Positions 5,727 to 5,919 of a stretch of 5,919 nucleotides of DNA are shown here, piece by piece. Location of the stretch: positions 1-5,919 of the forward strand of contig PFUQ01000206.1 in NCBI GenBank assembly GCA_002790175.1, written 5' to 3'. The notes beneath the pieces were generated by a model. The model was not told the origin of the DNA. It did not search any database and saw only the letters and a list, made by a program, of their open reading frames with translations. Both the position numbers and the translations under genes were made by a program. The DNA is from Flavobacteriales bacterium CG_4_9_14_3_um_filter_32_8 (GTDB taxonomy: Bacteria; Bacteroidota; Bacteroidia; Flavobacteriales_E; Vicingaceae). Numbering within the stretch: position 1 is the stretch's first letter; every line of letters begins with the position of its first letter.

Positions 5727-5796
5727 TTATGCAACAAGCACAGATGTTTGGCACAAGGCATAAAGACAAGACAATGAATAAATTGAAAATATAAAA

Positions 5797-5919
5797 ATGA
5801 AACAAATTAGAACAATAATTACAATCTTCTTGATTCCAGTGAGTACAGTGAGTACACTTGCTCAAATTGACACCGTAAAGACTGTAAAAAATGATTTTTC
5901 GGACAATTTTAAAAAATTT
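5797..5919 (+). CDS. Exported protein of unknown function, N-terminal part only
   Basis: Exactly 41 codons are visible before the right edge, starting at ATG 5797 (preceded by AAAATATAAAA). Residues 1-22 (MKQIRTIITIFL... then VSTVSTLA) form a Sec signal peptide with a basic start, a hydrophobic core and likely cleavage after Ala22, so the product should be periplasmic, outer-membrane or secreted. The visible mature part (QIDTVKTVKNDFSDNFKKF) is polar and matches no family I recognise. A perfect 9-base tandem duplication (AGTGAGTAC twice, 5838-5855) encodes the VSTVST stretch inside the signal peptide. The gene follows a two-element promoter-like sequence and a ~65-base leader, and lies next to a transposase remnant. 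The frame and signal peptide are clear; the function is not. Confidence 0.7.
   Translation, partial: MKQIRTIITIFLIPVSTVSTLAQIDTVKTVKNDFSDNFKKF

Noticed and set aside
5729..5794. 21-codon upstream frame as a leader peptide gene
   Set aside because: The -7 element predicts transcription starting at about 5730-5731, at or after the first base of its ATG, so it would probably not be translated. It is kept only as part of the leader finding.

Overview
The window looks like chromosomal DNA from a member of the Bacteroidota, most likely a Flavobacteriales relative. The evidence is AT-rich sequence, signal peptides ending in ...FSQ, no Shine-Dalgarno motifs at gene starts, and several matches to the Bacteroidota -7 promoter element TAnnTTTG next to start codons. 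A truncated transposase of the type common in this phylum supports the same placement. The exact genus cannot be read from the sequence.

Layout. Bases 1-1073 (minus) hold the N-terminal 357 codons of an exported tetratricopeptide-repeat protein that runs off the left edge. Diverging from it is a probable 56-residue two-helix membrane protein (1245-1415, plus, TTG start). Bases 1416-1548 are non-coding and hold two kinds of degenerate 7-base repeats; the second is G-rich on the minus strand. Bases 1549-3936 (minus) form a two-gene operon: an exported M28 metallopeptidase with a C-terminal PDZ domain, followed 9 bases later by a PlsC/GPAT-like acyltransferase. Diverging from this operon is a TolB-like beta-propeller lipoprotein (4039-5154, plus). 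The 102-base gap between them carries two oppositely directed -7 elements and two AT-rich palindromes.

From about 5155 rightward the region looks disturbed. It has a 248-base stretch with no convincing gene but with nested inverted repeats, then the first ~70 codons of an IS1182-family transposase cut off abruptly (5403-5627), then a promoter-like leader and the first 41 codons of an exported protein of unknown function (5797 to the right edge).

How the genes relate. Most products act in or beyond the envelope: a periplasmic or secreted TPR scaffold, a periplasmic or secreted metallopeptidase, a lipid-anchored propeller, and a membrane-lipid acyltransferase. The only pair whose co-transcription the spacing supports directly is peptidase plus acyltransferase. 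I see no defence system, CRISPR array, biosynthetic cluster or other clearly new multi-gene system. The less explained parts are the heptad/G-rich repeat behind the acyltransferase and the structured remnant beside the transposase fragment.
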